Assembly: GCA_023213315.1 (NCBI GenBank)
Contig: JAKCPI010025583.1
Location: 1 to 64,000, forward strand
From: Euborellia annulipes
Taxonomy: Eukaryota > Arthropoda > Insecta > Dermaptera > Anisolabididae
DNA: 64,000 nucleotides
Direction of reading: 5' to 3'
Within the stretch, counting starts at the first letter, position 1; each line of letters begins with the position of its first letter. Under the pieces are notes generated by a model, which did no database searches, was not told the DNA's origin, and saw only the letters and a list, made by a program, of their open reading frames with translations. A program made the position numbers and the translations under genes. Positions 1-10,496 of the stretch are shown in pieces.

Positions 1-690
1 ACAATAGCCGAATGGAGCACACATTCGAATTTGGAAGCAAATGTTTCAACCAATCAGATCTCTTTAAATTTCCTGACAAGCGTCACCTTGAGGCGGCTGA
101 CCGAACCTATGCAACAGTCCGAACATAGAAACTATGGCTAAAAAAACGCACCACATTGCCCTATTCAGTTGACACCCCCTTGTACATAATGAACTGCTTG
201 CCCGTTCAGCAAGCCAGCCCGAAGCACCCTCGTAGTCAGGGTGGCCAACGTATCAACCAATAATCCCTTGACATAATATTTATTAAAAACATCATGCCAA
301 GGGTCGGGAGGCAAATTCAAAAATATAAAAATTGCTTACAGTTGTTATATTTATTGGGGTTTAGGCATTCTTATTTAAAAGTAGTCTTTTCATTTGATTT
401 AGCATAATTTGAATACAACTAATTGTGTTTGGTATTGTGTGCTGGGCAGAATAAAAGGGGAAAGGGTCGATGTGAACCGTTGCAACGACAGGGGGCCCCA
501 AAACTACCCTCCCCCCTCCTCGACGTCTTTTTTATAAATAAACGAAACGACCTTTAAAAATTGAAAATTTACAATAAGATTCATTGCTTTTTTTAAAGGG
601 AAGTAATTTTTTTGGTTTGCCGTTAATAAATTTGGTTAGCAACAAAAATCCAGCCGGTAAATCATTTGGTCAGCATACAAAGATTGAACG
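1..690. other. AT-rich stretch without a recognised gene
   Basis: No open frame of useful length and no recognisable repeat end. A moderately GC-richer patch lies around 180-260. The rest is AT-rich spacer. Confidence 0.5.
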
Positions 691-696
691 ATATTA

Positions 697-795
697 TGCA
701 TAAAGGAATCAAGCGCCATTAACCTAAATCTGAGATAAAGGCCATTTCATTTGCCCAATTGTAAACAAACCCAATGGCAATGACTTTTTTTTTAA
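697..795 (-). mobile_element. Partial copy of a small inverted-repeat element (MITE)
   Basis: It starts TGCATAAAGGAATCAAGCG and continues through a sequence matching the reverse complement of the right end of the complete copy at 36026-36240, including the stretch AACCCAATGG. Only one end is present, so this is a truncated or decayed copy. No coding capacity. Confidence 0.6.
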
Positions 796-1116
796 CACTC
801 AAGTGAAGCAATTAAACATTTATGAATGAGATGATATAAGAAAAATTCATTTCAATCACTATTCAATTATAAATATATTGAAATAAACATGTGAATTGAA
901 AAAATTAAATTGACAGGCTTTAGGTTATAAAATTACACTTACCAGTATAATTCTTGCGAATCGTCAGAAATGTTATGGTCTTCTTTAGATATAACATCTT
1001 CCATTTTCTTCTTATTAACTAATTAAGTTTAGAAAATAAAATGAAATAATTAAAATTTAAAAAAGGAAGAACAAAAAGTGAATGTTTCTTCTGATAACTT
1101 CACGTCATAGATAACC

Positions 1117-1335
1117 CATGGGCGTAACTAGAGAATCTGGCTGGGGGGCCATGGGACCAGCCATCCTCGCTGGGGGGGGGGCATGAGACCAGATAACCTC
1201 GGTGGGTGAGTCATTCCACGTCAAATCGATACACTTTTTAACCTCACCATCTCAGATTTGTATGAAATTTGGGTCACAGGTAGAGTCAATAGAGACTAAG
1301 AAAAAGCCCCAATTTCAACTTGATTCTTGGTCTTG
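1117..1335 (+). repeat. Dispersed repeat starting CATGGGCGTAACTAG (copy 1)
   Basis: The first ~215 bp match the reverse complement of 13750-14001, including CATGGGCGTAACTAG, a G-rich run, CACGTCAAATCGATACAC and GACTAAGAAAAAGCCCC. The family is unidentified. The two copies are inverted relative to each other and about 12.6 kb apart. A Copia fragment interrupts this copy at its right side. Confidence 0.65.
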
Positions 1336-1353
1336 ATAAATCGTTCATTCAAT

Positions 1354-1572
1354 TCAATTTATCAATCTTTCTACAGTATATTTAGGTCTCCTAACGAAGT
1401 CCCATGTTTTATTTCTCATTATGTTATTCATTTCTTCTAGAATGGCTTTTTCCCACAAGTTTTTCGACCTTCCGTTCATGGCTTCTTTTATACTCTTCGG
1501 TTCTATGTCATCTTCGAATTCGTTTCTTGCTTGAGTACATTTTTTGGTGTTTACTGTTAGATACTCATTCAT
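1354..1572 (-). pseudogene. Copia-type LTR retrotransposon reverse transcriptase fragment
   Basis: The 72-residue frame contains EPKSIKEAMNG, then W-x5-EEM, then NKTWDFVRRP. This is the pattern at the N-terminal edge of the Copia/Ty1 reverse transcriptase (RVT_2: EPxxxxEAM, W..AM..E, N.TW.LV). In a live element it would copy element RNA in cytoplasmic particles. Only this short piece is left: there are no catalytic YVDD residues, integrase or LTRs. It sits inside the dispersed repeat starting at 1117, so it was probably inserted there and later decayed. The family call is fairly secure; a specific lineage is not. Confidence 0.7.
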
Positions 1573-1990
1573 TCAGGAAGTTTTTAGTGAAAAAAGCAAA
1601 TTGATATCTCTCCTGGTTTAGAAATTAATGTAAATTCAAAATTTGTACCCTAAATTGACGATTTGGGGTACTTAGGGGCCGAATTTCAAAAAACCCTGAA
1701 ACACCCAATTTAGATTTTTATCTAAAGAAGGTTTTAGAGAAGAAACCAAATTGATATCTTTTTTGGTTTAGAAATTATTGTAAAGTCAAAATTTTACCGA
1801 TAAATGACCATTTGGGGCCCTTAAAATTGGAATTTCGAAAAAATCGCTTCTTAAATGACGCCTAAGGCACAAATGTAATCTACATGCCAAATTACAGCTT
1901 TCTAGGCCTTACAGTTTAGGCTGTGCGATTGTAAGTCAGTCAGTCAGTCAGTCAGTCAGTCAGTGAGTTCTCTTTTTATATATATAGAGA
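1573..1990 (+). repeat. 3' part of an unclassified retroelement with (GTCA)n and TTTATATATATAGAG end
   Basis: It contains two diverged copies of a module around AAATTGATATCT-x-GGTTTAGAAATTA (about 1606 and 1750). This is followed by a (GTCA)n tract at 1935-1964 and a terminus TTTTTATATATATAGAG. Similar termini occur at 38306-38319 and 39945-39962, which suggests a shared 3'-end type. No coding frame remains. Confidence 0.5.
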
Positions 1991-2400
1991 TTGAAATGTT
2001 TTGTTCATTTTAGAAATTTGCTTTAAGGTCTGTACAATTACTTTTGGCACTCGAAGTATCTCTTTTTCTCTAGCTTTCAAACTTTTATTTCTAGCTAGTT
2101 ATTCTTTCTTTATTTCCACTCAGCTCTTTTCCATTAACCTATAAAGGAAGATGTCTTGCGTAGTGCCGACATATAGCCTGCTCCTCCTTCTAAGAGGAAT
2201 CCATTTGCACTTGGATATTTCTTAAAAAGTTATTTTGATTTACCCTATTAAAATGCCATTTTCATTTTATGTGTTTAAGAATTACAAAAAAATAAGTCAA
2301 AAGAAAAATAAGTTCATATTTTTATTGATTGAAACATTTTTTACAAATCAATTAATTGGTTACTAGTACGATTCTTTAGTGTTTGATTAGAACAGATATA
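1991..2400. other. AT-rich spacer
   Basis: No gene or repeat end recognised. Confidence 0.5.
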
Positions 2401-2403
2401 TAC

Positions 2404-4204
2404 CACTTTGACGATTATAATATTATGTATAACAAAATTAAATGCTACGAGGAGACTATGATCCACGGAGCCGAAGGTATTTTTGAGATCCAGGAGCACC
2501 AGAACAGCCGCCCCATCCCTCTCTATCGCAAAACGACAGTCATCAGTAACCCTGAGAATGGCAGTGGAACAACTGTGGCCTTTTCTAAACCCCGACTGAA
2601 GAGGAACAAGAAAATTGTTGTCATTCAGATGTTAAACCATTTGCGCATGGAGAATATTTTCCAACATCTTCGAGAGCACTGGTAGGACACTGATTGGTCT
2701 GTAATCCGCCAAATTAGCAGGCCTCTGATTCTTGGGGACCGGCGTCACCCGAGCAACCTTCCAGCAATCTGGGAATGCAGAGGTTGTAATGATGAAATTG
2801 AATATTGCTGTAATGACAGGGAGGACTACCGGAGAAACCAGACGCAAGAAGTCCACAGGGACACCATCGGTCCCAACCGCCCTGGATCCAACCCTCGATA
2901 ATGCCCTCAACACATCGGTCTCCGTGATACAGGAGAAATAAAAACCGTTAGAAAGGGTCTCATTCAGACACTCTGGTGGATCAGACACTCCTCCGGAGGG
3001 GCCAGCGAAATGGGAATTTAGTTCATCAGGATTAAGTGAACAATTCGGCGGTCTTCCCCCAACAAAGCCATGCCTTCTCAGATTACGCCAGAGTATTCGC
3101 GGAGGGAGATCAGGGGCTAAATCGGCTCTCAAAACCCGCCTTCTAGCATTTCGTACCAGGGTTCTCGTTCTGTTCCTAAGACATCTGAACGTTTCATAAT
3201 CGGTGGGCGAGCGCGACAATTTCCATCTGGCATAAGCCCCATCCCGAGCTCTAATAGCACGTCCGATCTCACGACTGAACCAACGAGTGCCCTCCCTCCT
3301 CACCCTCACACGCCGCCTCGGAGCTAATTCATCAAGGATGGTTAGTAGAAGAGAGTTGAATTCATTCGTCATAAGGTTCACGTCTGCGTGCCGAAATATC
3401 ATATACCACGGCACAGAGGCAGCTCTAACAAGAGCAGTTTCCCTGCATAAGCTCCCCCAGTGACGAGTCTCTAACCACCTGGTCTCGTTCCTAGGATGGC
3501 GAATATTATAGAAGCACAGAAGCAGGGAATGCGCCGATATACCCGGAACGTCAAAAGTTCTATAACCGCATACGCTGGAGGGATCCCGCACCCAGCAGAT
3601 GTCAAGCAGCGAGGGCATGGAGTGAGGAGGGAAGTGGGTAGGGCCGGAGGGCAAGATGGTGAACCTCAAGGAGCTTGTCAGAGCCCTGAGCTGCCTAAGG
3701 TTGGTGTTATCAGGAGCCAAGAGATTAATGTTAAAATCCCCCATAATAATGGTGTGATTGTGACGGGATGACATAGATTCCAGAATGCCTTCAATGTCGA
3801 GAATGCTAGAATAAGGTGCAGGGGGTCGATAGATAACACCAGCAATAACCGATGAACCACTAAAACCTAGTTCAACGAAGAGGTACTCGATTGTCTCCTC
3901 ACATGATGCGAGGATCACCCTGGATCTCACATCAGATCTTATGTACATTCCAACCCCACCGCCCCGTCTGCCAGCCCTATCACTGCGAACCAGGTTATAA
4001 CCCTCAAGCCCAATCAGGGAGTGGGGGAATAGAACCTCGCAACCAGGTCTCGGAAACACCCAAAACATGAAGTGGGCATTGATACAAGTAAGTGCGTAAG
4101 CTATCGATACTTGATATAAGGCTCTGCGCATTGATGTGTCCAATAGCTAAAGCTCCAGGAAATTCCGAGATGGCGGATCGGATTCCAAAATTTGAATCAG
4201 ACAC
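2404..4204 (-). pseudogene. CR1/L2-like LINE: endonuclease plus N-terminal reverse transcriptase, broken
   Basis: Read leftwards, the frame has an APE-type endonuclease (INAQSL, ETWLRGSIP, MGDFNINLL, then DVPGISAHS). It continues into an RT (AVGTDGVP, LADYRPISVLPVLSKMLEN, and in the last part LDLKNTFGSVDH, the RT catalytic A box region). The protein would nick DNA and copy its RNA by target-primed reverse transcription. Breaks: one extra G in the run at 4021-4025 compared with every shorter copy to the right, which shifts the frame between endonuclease start and middle; an in-frame stop near 2635; and loss of everything after the A box. The nominal start at 4204 is GTG, directly after a poly-A run, so the true 5' end is unknown. 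Its 5' part recurs six times in 4842-8106. CR1/L2-type is my best call; Rex/Kiri-type relatives are possible. Confidence 0.75.
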
Positions 4205-4221
4205 TTTTTTTTTTTTTTTTT

Positions 4222-4427
4222 TTGATGATGGTCACATATGGTGACCGAAACTGAGAAATGTGCGCAAAACCAGTCGTCAGTGTTAAATTCCTGTGAAAAT
4301 AAAAAATTTTTGTGTAAAAAAAATTTTTTATTAAAATCATTCAAATCCATCTGAATACTATTACAAGTAAACTTCCAAATACATTAAGAAAGTTATATAA
4401 TCTTGTACATCCTCAGTCAGACACTTT
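4222..4427 (-). repeat. Module C, complete copy 1
   Basis: A non-coding ~200-nt module bounded by T-runs (poly-A on the minus strand). It recurs complete at 5323-5525, 6729-6929 and 8129-8329. It may be the 5' untranslated region of the LINE or a separate small RNA retrocopy; the sequence does not decide this. Confidence 0.6.
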
Positions 4428-4449
4428 TTTTTTTTTTTTTTTTTTTTTT

Positions 4450-4840
4450 CTTCGAATCACCCAAGCTTCAGGGCTGAGTCTCAACAGATCGCAGCATGGC
4501 AACTGCTCTACCGATTACAACTCCCCGCCTGGTTTTTGAGTCGTTTACAAACGATTCCTGAATCCCGACATCGAATGTATACCCATAGTTGACCGCTTCA
4601 TGTTATATTATAGAAACAAAAAGAATTTCATCTATAATAAATTACATGTAACGGCAAAAAGGGGCTTTTACGATAGACACGATTGAACGTACCTATCTAA
4701 GAAAGTCGCATTGTTATAGTGCCTTTCGACACAACGGGTTTCCCGAGTTATATTATTGCCAATTAAATTGTCTAGAAGGGATTCGGCCTTAGAGGCGTTC
4801 AGGCTTAATCCCACGGATGGTAGCTTCGCACCAACGGCCG
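4450..4840 (-). rRNA. 28S rRNA 3'-end fragment, copy 1 (retrocopy)
   Basis: The reverse complement reads CATCCGTGGGATTAAGCC, then GGCACTATAAC, then the variable AT-rich last domain, and ends TGATTCGAAG followed by poly-A. This copy is 5'-truncated at GGCCGTTGG and lacks the sarcin-ricin loop. A poly-A tail is not normal for rRNA genes, so this is a retroposed fragment rather than a working gene. Confidence 0.85.
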
Positions 4841-4841
4841 A

Positions 4842-5033
4842 TCAGGGAGTGGGGAATAGAACCTCGCAACCAGGTCTCGGAAACACCCAAAACATGAAGT
4901 GGGCATTGATACAAGTAAGTGCGTAAGCTATCGATACTTGATATAAGGCTCTGCGCATTGATGTGTCCAATAGCTAAAGCTCCAGGAAATTCCGAGATGG
5001 CGGATCGGATTCCAAAATTTGAATCAGACACTT
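4842..5033 (-). pseudogene. LINE endonuclease start, truncated copy 1
   Basis: Encodes about the first 60 codons (GHINAQSL to SIPHSLI), then runs into the 28S fragment on its left. It has four Gs where the longer copy at 4021-4025 has five. Confidence 0.75.
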
Positions 5034-5100
5034 TTTTTTTTTTTTTTTTTTTGATGATGGTCACATATGGTGACCGAAACTGAGAAATGTGCGCAAAACC

Positions 5101-5292
5101 TCAATCAGGGAGTGGGGAATAGAACCTCGCAACCAGGTCTCGGAAACACCCAAAACATGAAGTGGGCATTGATACAAGTAAGTGCGTAAGCTATCGATAC
5201 TTGATATAAGGCTCTGCGCATTGATGTGTCCAATAGCTAAAGCTCCAGGAAATTCCGAGATGGCGGATCGGATTCCAAAATTTGAATCAGAC

Positions 5293-5294
<2 letters not shown>
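5101..5294 (-). pseudogene. LINE endonuclease start, truncated copy 2
   Basis: Same segment as copy 1, but fused on its left to a truncated module C (5050-5100) rather than to 28S. Confidence 0.75.
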
Positions 5295-5326
<32 letters not shown>

Positions 5327-5549
5327 ATGATGGTCACATATGGTGACCGAAACTGAGAAATGTGCGCAAAACCAGTCGTCAGTGTTAAATTCCTGTGAAA
5401 ATAAAAAAATTTTTGTGTAAAAAAATTTTTTATTAAAATCATTCAAATCCATCTGAATACTATTACAAGTAAACTTCCAAATACATTAAGAAAGTTATAT
5501 AATCTTGTACATCCTCAGTCAGACACTTTTTTTTTTTTTTTTTTTTTTT

Positions 5550-6035
5550 CTTCGAATCACCCAAGCTTCAGGGCTGAGTCTCAACAGATCGCAGCATGGC
5601 AACTGCTCTACCGATTACAACTCCCCGCCTGGTATTTGAGTCGTTTACAAACGATTCCTGAATCCCGACATCGAATGTATACCCATAGTTGACCGCTTCA
5701 TGTTATATTATAGAAACAAAAAGAATTTCGTCTATAATAAATTACATGTAACGGCAAAAAGGGGCTTTTACGATAGACACGATTGAACGTACCTATCTAA
5801 GAAAGTCGCATTGTTATAGTGCCTTTCGACACAACGGGTTTCCCGAGTTATATTATTGCCAATTAAATTGTCTAGAAGGGATTCGGCCTTAGAGGCGTTC
5901 AGGCTTAATCCCACGGATGGTAGCTTCGCACCAACGGCCGGCCGATCGACCGAGTGCGTGAACCAAATGTCCAAATCTGCGGTTCCTCTCGTACTGAGCA
6001 GGATTACTATCGCAACAACATGTCATCAGTAGGGT
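5550..6035 (-). rRNA. 28S rRNA 3'-end fragment, copy 2 (retrocopy)
   Basis: It includes the sarcin-ricin loop (AGTACGAGAGGAACC on the minus strand) through the 3' end and poly-A. It is 5'-truncated at CCCTACTGATGACATG, where it joins the LINE endonuclease copy at 6036. Frames calling proteins here are rRNA read as coding sequence. Confidence 0.9.
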
Positions 6036-6344
6036 CTCCTCACATGATGCGAGGATCACCCTGGATCTCACATCAGATCTTATGTACATTCCAACCCCAC
6101 CGCCCCGTCTGCCAGCCCTATCACTGTGAACCAGGTTATAACCCTCAAGCCCAATCAGGGAGTGGGGAATAGAACCTCGCAACCAGGTCTCGGAAACACC
6201 CAAAACATGAAGTGGGCATTGATACAAGTAAGTGCGTAAGCTATCGATACTTGATATAAGGCTCTGCGCATTGATGTGTCCAATAGCTAAAGCTCCAGGA
6301 AATTCCGAGATGGCGGATCGGATTCCAAAATTTGAATCAGACAC
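6036..6344 (-). pseudogene. LINE endonuclease start, truncated copy 3
   Basis: Extends further than copies 1 and 2, through RRGGGVGMYIRSDVRSRV, then joins the 28S fragment. The fused 151-residue frame is accidental. Confidence 0.75.
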
Positions 6345-6442
6345 TTTTTTTTTTTTTTTTTTTTTTGATGATGGTCACATATGGTGACCGAAACTGAGAA
6401 ATGTGCGCAAAACCAGTCGTCAGTGTTAAATTCCTGTGAAAA

Positions 6443-6700
6443 CATTCCAACCCCACCGCCCCGTCTGCCAGCCCTATCACTGTGAACCAGGTTATAACCC
6501 TCAAGCCCAATCAGGGAGTGGGGAATAGAACCTCGCAACCAGGTCTCGGAAACACCCAAAACATGAAGTGGGCATTGATACAAGTAAGTGCGTAAGCTAT
6601 CGATACTTGATATAAGGCTCTGCGCATTGATGTGTCCAATAGCTAAAGCTCCAGGAAATTCCGAGATGGCGGATCGGATTCCAAAATTTGAATCAGACAC
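6443..6700 (-). pseudogene. LINE endonuclease start, truncated copy 4
   Basis: Ends at the RRGGGVGM region and joins a truncated module C at 6442/6443. The same junction recurs at 7848/7849, showing that these are duplicates of one event. Confidence 0.75.
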
Positions 6701-6951
6701 TTTTTTTTTTTTTTTTTTTTTTTTTTTTGATGATGGTCACATATGGTGACCGAAACTGAGAAATGTGCGCAAAACCAGTCGTCAGTGTTAAATTCCTGTG
6801 AAAATAAAAAAATTTTTGTGTAAAAAAATTTTTTTATTAAAATCATTCAAATCCATCTGAATACTATTACAAGTAAACTTCCAAATACATTAAGAAAGTT
6901 ATATAATCTTGTACATCCTCAGTCAGACACTTTTTTTTTTTTTTTTTTTTT

Positions 6952-7437
6952 CTTCGAATCACCCAAGCTTCAGGGCTGAGTCTCAACAGATCGCAGCATG
7001 GCAACTGCTCTACCGATTACAACTCCCCGCCTGGTATTTGAGTCGTTTACAAACGATTCCTGAATCCCGACATCGAATGTATACCCATAGTTGACCGCTT
7101 CATGTTATATTATAGAAACAAAAAGAATTTCGTCTATAATAAATTACATGTAACGGCAAAAAGGGGCTTTTACGATAGACACGATTGAACGTACCTATCT
7201 AAGAAAGTCGCATTGTTATAGTGCCTTTCGACACAACGGGTTTCCCGAGTTATATTATTGCCAATTAAATTGTCTAGAAGGGATTCGGCCTTAGAGGCGT
7301 TCAGGCTTAATCCCACGGATGGTAGCTTCGCACCAACGGCCGGCCGATCGACCGAGTGCGTGAACCAAATGTCCAAATCTGCGGTTCCTCTCGTACTGAG
7401 CAGGATTACTATCGCAACAACATGTCATCAGTAGGGT
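6952..7437 (-). rRNA. 28S rRNA 3'-end fragment, copy 3 (retrocopy)
   Basis: Near-identical to the fragment at 5550-6035, with the same 5' truncation and poly-A tail; part of the second 1.4-kb unit. Confidence 0.9.
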
Positions 7438-7746
7438 CTCCTCACATGATGCGAGGATCACCCTGGATCTCACATCAGATCTTATGTACATTCCAACCCC
7501 ACCGCCCCGTCTGCCAGCCCTATCACTGTGAACCAGGTTATAACCCTCAAGCCCAATCAGGGAGTGGGGAATAGAACCTCGCAACCAGGTCTCGGAAACA
7601 CCCAAAACATGAAGTGGGCATTGATACAAGTAAGTGCGTAAGCTATCGATACTTGATATAAGGCTCTGCGCATTGATGTGTCCAATAGCTAAAGCTCCAG
7701 GAAATTCCGAGATGGCGGATCGGATTCCAAAATTTGAATCAGACAC
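7438..7746 (-). pseudogene. LINE endonuclease start, truncated copy 5
   Basis: Duplicate of copy 3 with the same 28S junction. Confidence 0.75.
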
Positions 7747-7848
7747 TTTTTTTTTTTTTTTTTTTTTTTGATGATGGTCACATATGGTGACCGAAACTGA
7801 GAAATGTGCGCAAAACCAGTCGTCAGTGTTAAATTCCTGTGAAAACAT

Positions 7849-8106
7849 TCCAACCCCCACCGCCCCGTCTGCCAGCCCTATCACTGTGAACCAGGTTATA
7901 ACCCTCAAGCCCAATCAGGGAGTGGGGAATAGAACCTCGCAACCAGGTCTCGGAAACACCCAAAACATGAAGTGGGCATTGATACAAGTAAGTGCGTAAG
8001 CTATCGATACTTGATATAAGGCTCTGCGCATTGATGTGTCCAATAGCTAAAGCTCCAGGAAATTCCGAGATGGCGGATCGGATTCCAAAATTTGAATCAG
8101 ACACTT
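7849..8106 (-). pseudogene. LINE endonuclease start, truncated copy 6
   Basis: Duplicate of copy 4. One extra C in the run near the left junction changes the fused frame. Confidence 0.75.
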
Positions 8107-8351
8107 TTTTTTTTTTTTTTTTTTTTTTGATGATGGTCACATATGGTGACCGAAACTGAGAAATGTGCGCAAAACCAGTCGTCAGTGTTAAATTCCTGTG
8201 AAAATAAAAAAATTTTTGTGTAAAAAAATTTTTTATTAAAATCATTCAAATCCATCTGAATACTATTACAAGTAAACTTCCAAATACATTAAGAAAGTTA
8301 TATAATCTTGTACATCCTCAGTCAGACACTTTTTTTTTTTTTTTTTTTTTT

Positions 8352-8828
8352 CTTCGAATCACCCAAGCTTCAGGGCTGAGTCTCAACAGATCGCAGCATG
8401 GCAACTGCTCTACCGATTACAACTCCCCGCCTGGTATTTGAGTCGTTTACAAACGATTCCTGAATCCCGACATCGAATGTATACCCATAGTTGACCGCTT
8501 CATGTTATATTATAGAAACAAAAAGAATTTCGTCTATAATAAATTACATGTAACGGCAAAAAGGGGCTTTTACGATAGACACGATTGAACGTACCTATCT
8601 AAGAAAGTCGCATTGTTATAGTGCCTTTCGACACAACGGGTTTCCCGAGTTATATTATTGCCAATTAAATTGTCTAGAAGGGATTCGGCCTTAGAGGCGT
8701 TCAGGCTTAATCCCACGGATGGTAGCTTCGCACCAACGGCCGGCCGATCGACCGAGTGCGTGAACCAAATGTCCAAATCTGCGGTTCCTCTCGTACTGAG
8801 CAGGATTACTATCGCAACAACATGTCAT

Positions 8829-8862
<34 letters not shown>
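8352..8862 (-). rRNA. 28S rRNA 3'-end fragment, copy 4 (longest, retrocopy)
   Basis: Reaches upstream to ACCGTCGTGAGACAGG, then stops abruptly at AT-rich DNA (8863). This is the outermost copy and may mark the original insertion boundary of the array. Confidence 0.9.
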
Positions 8863-9689
8863 AAATAAAAGAATAATAATAATTATTATTATAAATATAC
8901 ATAGATCTGTCTGTGAAGTCATAATTTAATTACACTTACTCTCTCTGAGATTTAGCGATGTTTTCTAACCATTGCTAGAGCGTATATTTTTGGTTGATAC
9001 AGATAATACTATTTACATTTCGTTACTCAATTTGTGCTGAGCCAACATCAGAGAAATAAATCTTGTCATGTTACAAAGACTTTAAAAATGCATTTCTGTC
9101 TTTCTGAGAGAAGAACTGCTTTTTTCAAATCACTACCAACAAGCAGGATATTTCCAAAATATATAATAATTCTACCAAGTCTTACAAAGTGGGTCGTTAA
9201 TAAGTTTATTTAAATCTCATTTGGTTATTATAATTCGTTCAGCAGATTCTCTTGAACGTTTCTGTGAAACTCAGCAATATCGAACTTGGACCGCTTAAAA
9301 ATAACTTTAAAAATGTCGAATTTCTCTTTTTCTGAGCGAAGAACTGCTTCTTTCAATTTCACTACCAACTTTTCGAACATCTGCTTCATTTTGAAAGTGT
9401 GTTTTGGACTGGTCGTGTTGCATAGACCAGATGCTCATCAGCTGTGGGGCATTCTAAACCGTGTTTCATCTATTCATTGATCTCTAGCATGGAGGATTAT
9501 TGCCTCATTAAAGTTCTAATCAATATTTCCATGAATTCTAAAAATCTGTTAATGGGTGTTGGTTTCTTTAGAATTAAAAGAGAACGATTTAGAACGAAAA
9601 CGTTATTTCTTTTTATCTTAGCTTTATCGTGGAATAAAATGATACGGCACACACTTCCCCCTTTTCTTTTTTTTTTTTTTTTATCCTGT
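8863..9689. other. AT-rich region with an old imperfect duplication
   Basis: A ~65-bp segment (ACTTTAAAAATG to CACTACCAAC) occurs at 9080-9143 and again, diverged, at 9303-9368. No gene recognised. Confidence 0.5.
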
Positions 9690-9979
9690 ATCTTTCCCAT
9701 CGCGTGAAATCGATTACAAATGGTGGCCTGAGTCACTCCAAGTTTGTGTGTAGCAAAAGTCTCTACCCGAGTTTTTCATCTAAAAAGTGTTTGCAATTTC
9801 TCGTTTTCCATCGTTTGAGGCTGTCCTGAGTGCGATTTGTCGTTTACGTCGAAATTACCACTTTTAAATCTTTTAAACTTCGTTCTTTCGGACACAATAT
9901 TGGCACTATAAGTCTCACAACAGCTATCAACAAACAAATTAAACACAAGACGTATATTTCTTTCGTGGACTTTAATCAA
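9690..9979 (-). pseudogene. mariner transposase N-terminal fragment
   Basis: The first part reads CCETYSANIVSERTKFKRF, then SGNFDVNDKSHSGQP. After a frame change it continues with GVTQATICNRFHAMGKIQ. These are the two helix-turn-helix DNA-binding regions of mariner transposase, which bind the element's terminal repeats for cut-and-paste movement. The DDD catalytic domain is missing; the frame runs into a poly-A/T run at 9665-9683. Broken, not functional. Confidence 0.85.
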
Positions 9980-10404
9980 TTAATTTAGATGAGTAATGTT
10001 AATATACCTTTATAAAGTTTTCGCTATATATATATTGTTCAAATGGAATGTGAGGTCAGCTCGTATTCCCTTGGACCTATGTGGCCAATCAATCTACCAC
10101 ATACCGACTTCAAGTTTTGTTTCATTTAAGTTATTAAATGAAGATGAGCTAAGCCCAAATCGAAATAAGAGATCCACAACTCAAGGCGGACACCTTAATC
10201 TCAACGGACCTTGTCTTCATTAATCGAATGTTTTAATAGAATCTTGAAACTAAAACAGTGCTCAGCTTTATGAATAAAAAAAAAATGTATTAATTTTTCT
10301 CTGTATTATAGACATAAAAAAAAAAAAAATTTCTATTAAGAAAATTAAAAATTTTTTTAAATCTAAAAATAAAAAAAAGTTTAAATTAAATAATTTAAGA
10401 AATA
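9980..10404. other. AT-rich spacer
   Basis: No gene recognised; several poly-A runs. Confidence 0.5.
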
Positions 10405-10496
10405 AAAATCTGGTGTGACTGGCGCACAGCACACAACTTTCTCTTACCTTCGGTAATCGAAAGTTGTGTTCTGTGCTTGTCACACCAGATTTTTTG
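10405..10496. repeat. Palindrome AATCTGGTGTGAC...GTCACACCAGATT, copy 1
   Basis: The two arms pair over about 40 bp with a short centre near TTACCTTCGGTAA. Complete relatives lie at 13402-13500, 14264-14356 and 60511-60607; half copies at 34641-34676 and 48099-48128. Confidence 0.85.

Larger units (their letters stand above)
4205..8862 (-). repeat. Chimeric tandem array: LINE 5' pieces alternating with poly-A-tailed 28S rRNA ends
   Basis: On the minus strand three modules alternate. Module B is the LINE endonuclease start. Module C is a ~200-nt non-coding piece running from GTGTCTGACTGAGG to ATCATC and ending in poly-A. Module 28S is the 3' end of 28S rRNA ending in poly-A. The 28S copies begin at 4450, 5550, 6952 and 8352, so the last three repeat at about 1.4 kb, and the two full 1.4-kb units share identical internal junctions. 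Every poly-A run is followed by the same octamer GTGTCTGA. Partial C copies joined to B lie at 5050-5100, 6367-6442 and 7769-7848. Junctions are consistent with template jumping during retrotransposition and later tandem duplication. Misassembly over the homopolymers is the alternative. Confidence 0.75.

Noticed and set aside
5768..5974. 68-residue frame repeated three times at 1.4-kb spacing, looking like a small gene family
   Set aside because: It is 28S rRNA 3'-end sequence read as protein; the rRNA identity, including the sarcin-ricin loop, is clear.
4205..8862. A genuine rDNA locus with R-type element insertions
   Set aside because: Only the last ~400-510 nt of 28S is present, each copy has a poly-A tail, and no 18S, 5.8S or upstream 28S is seen.
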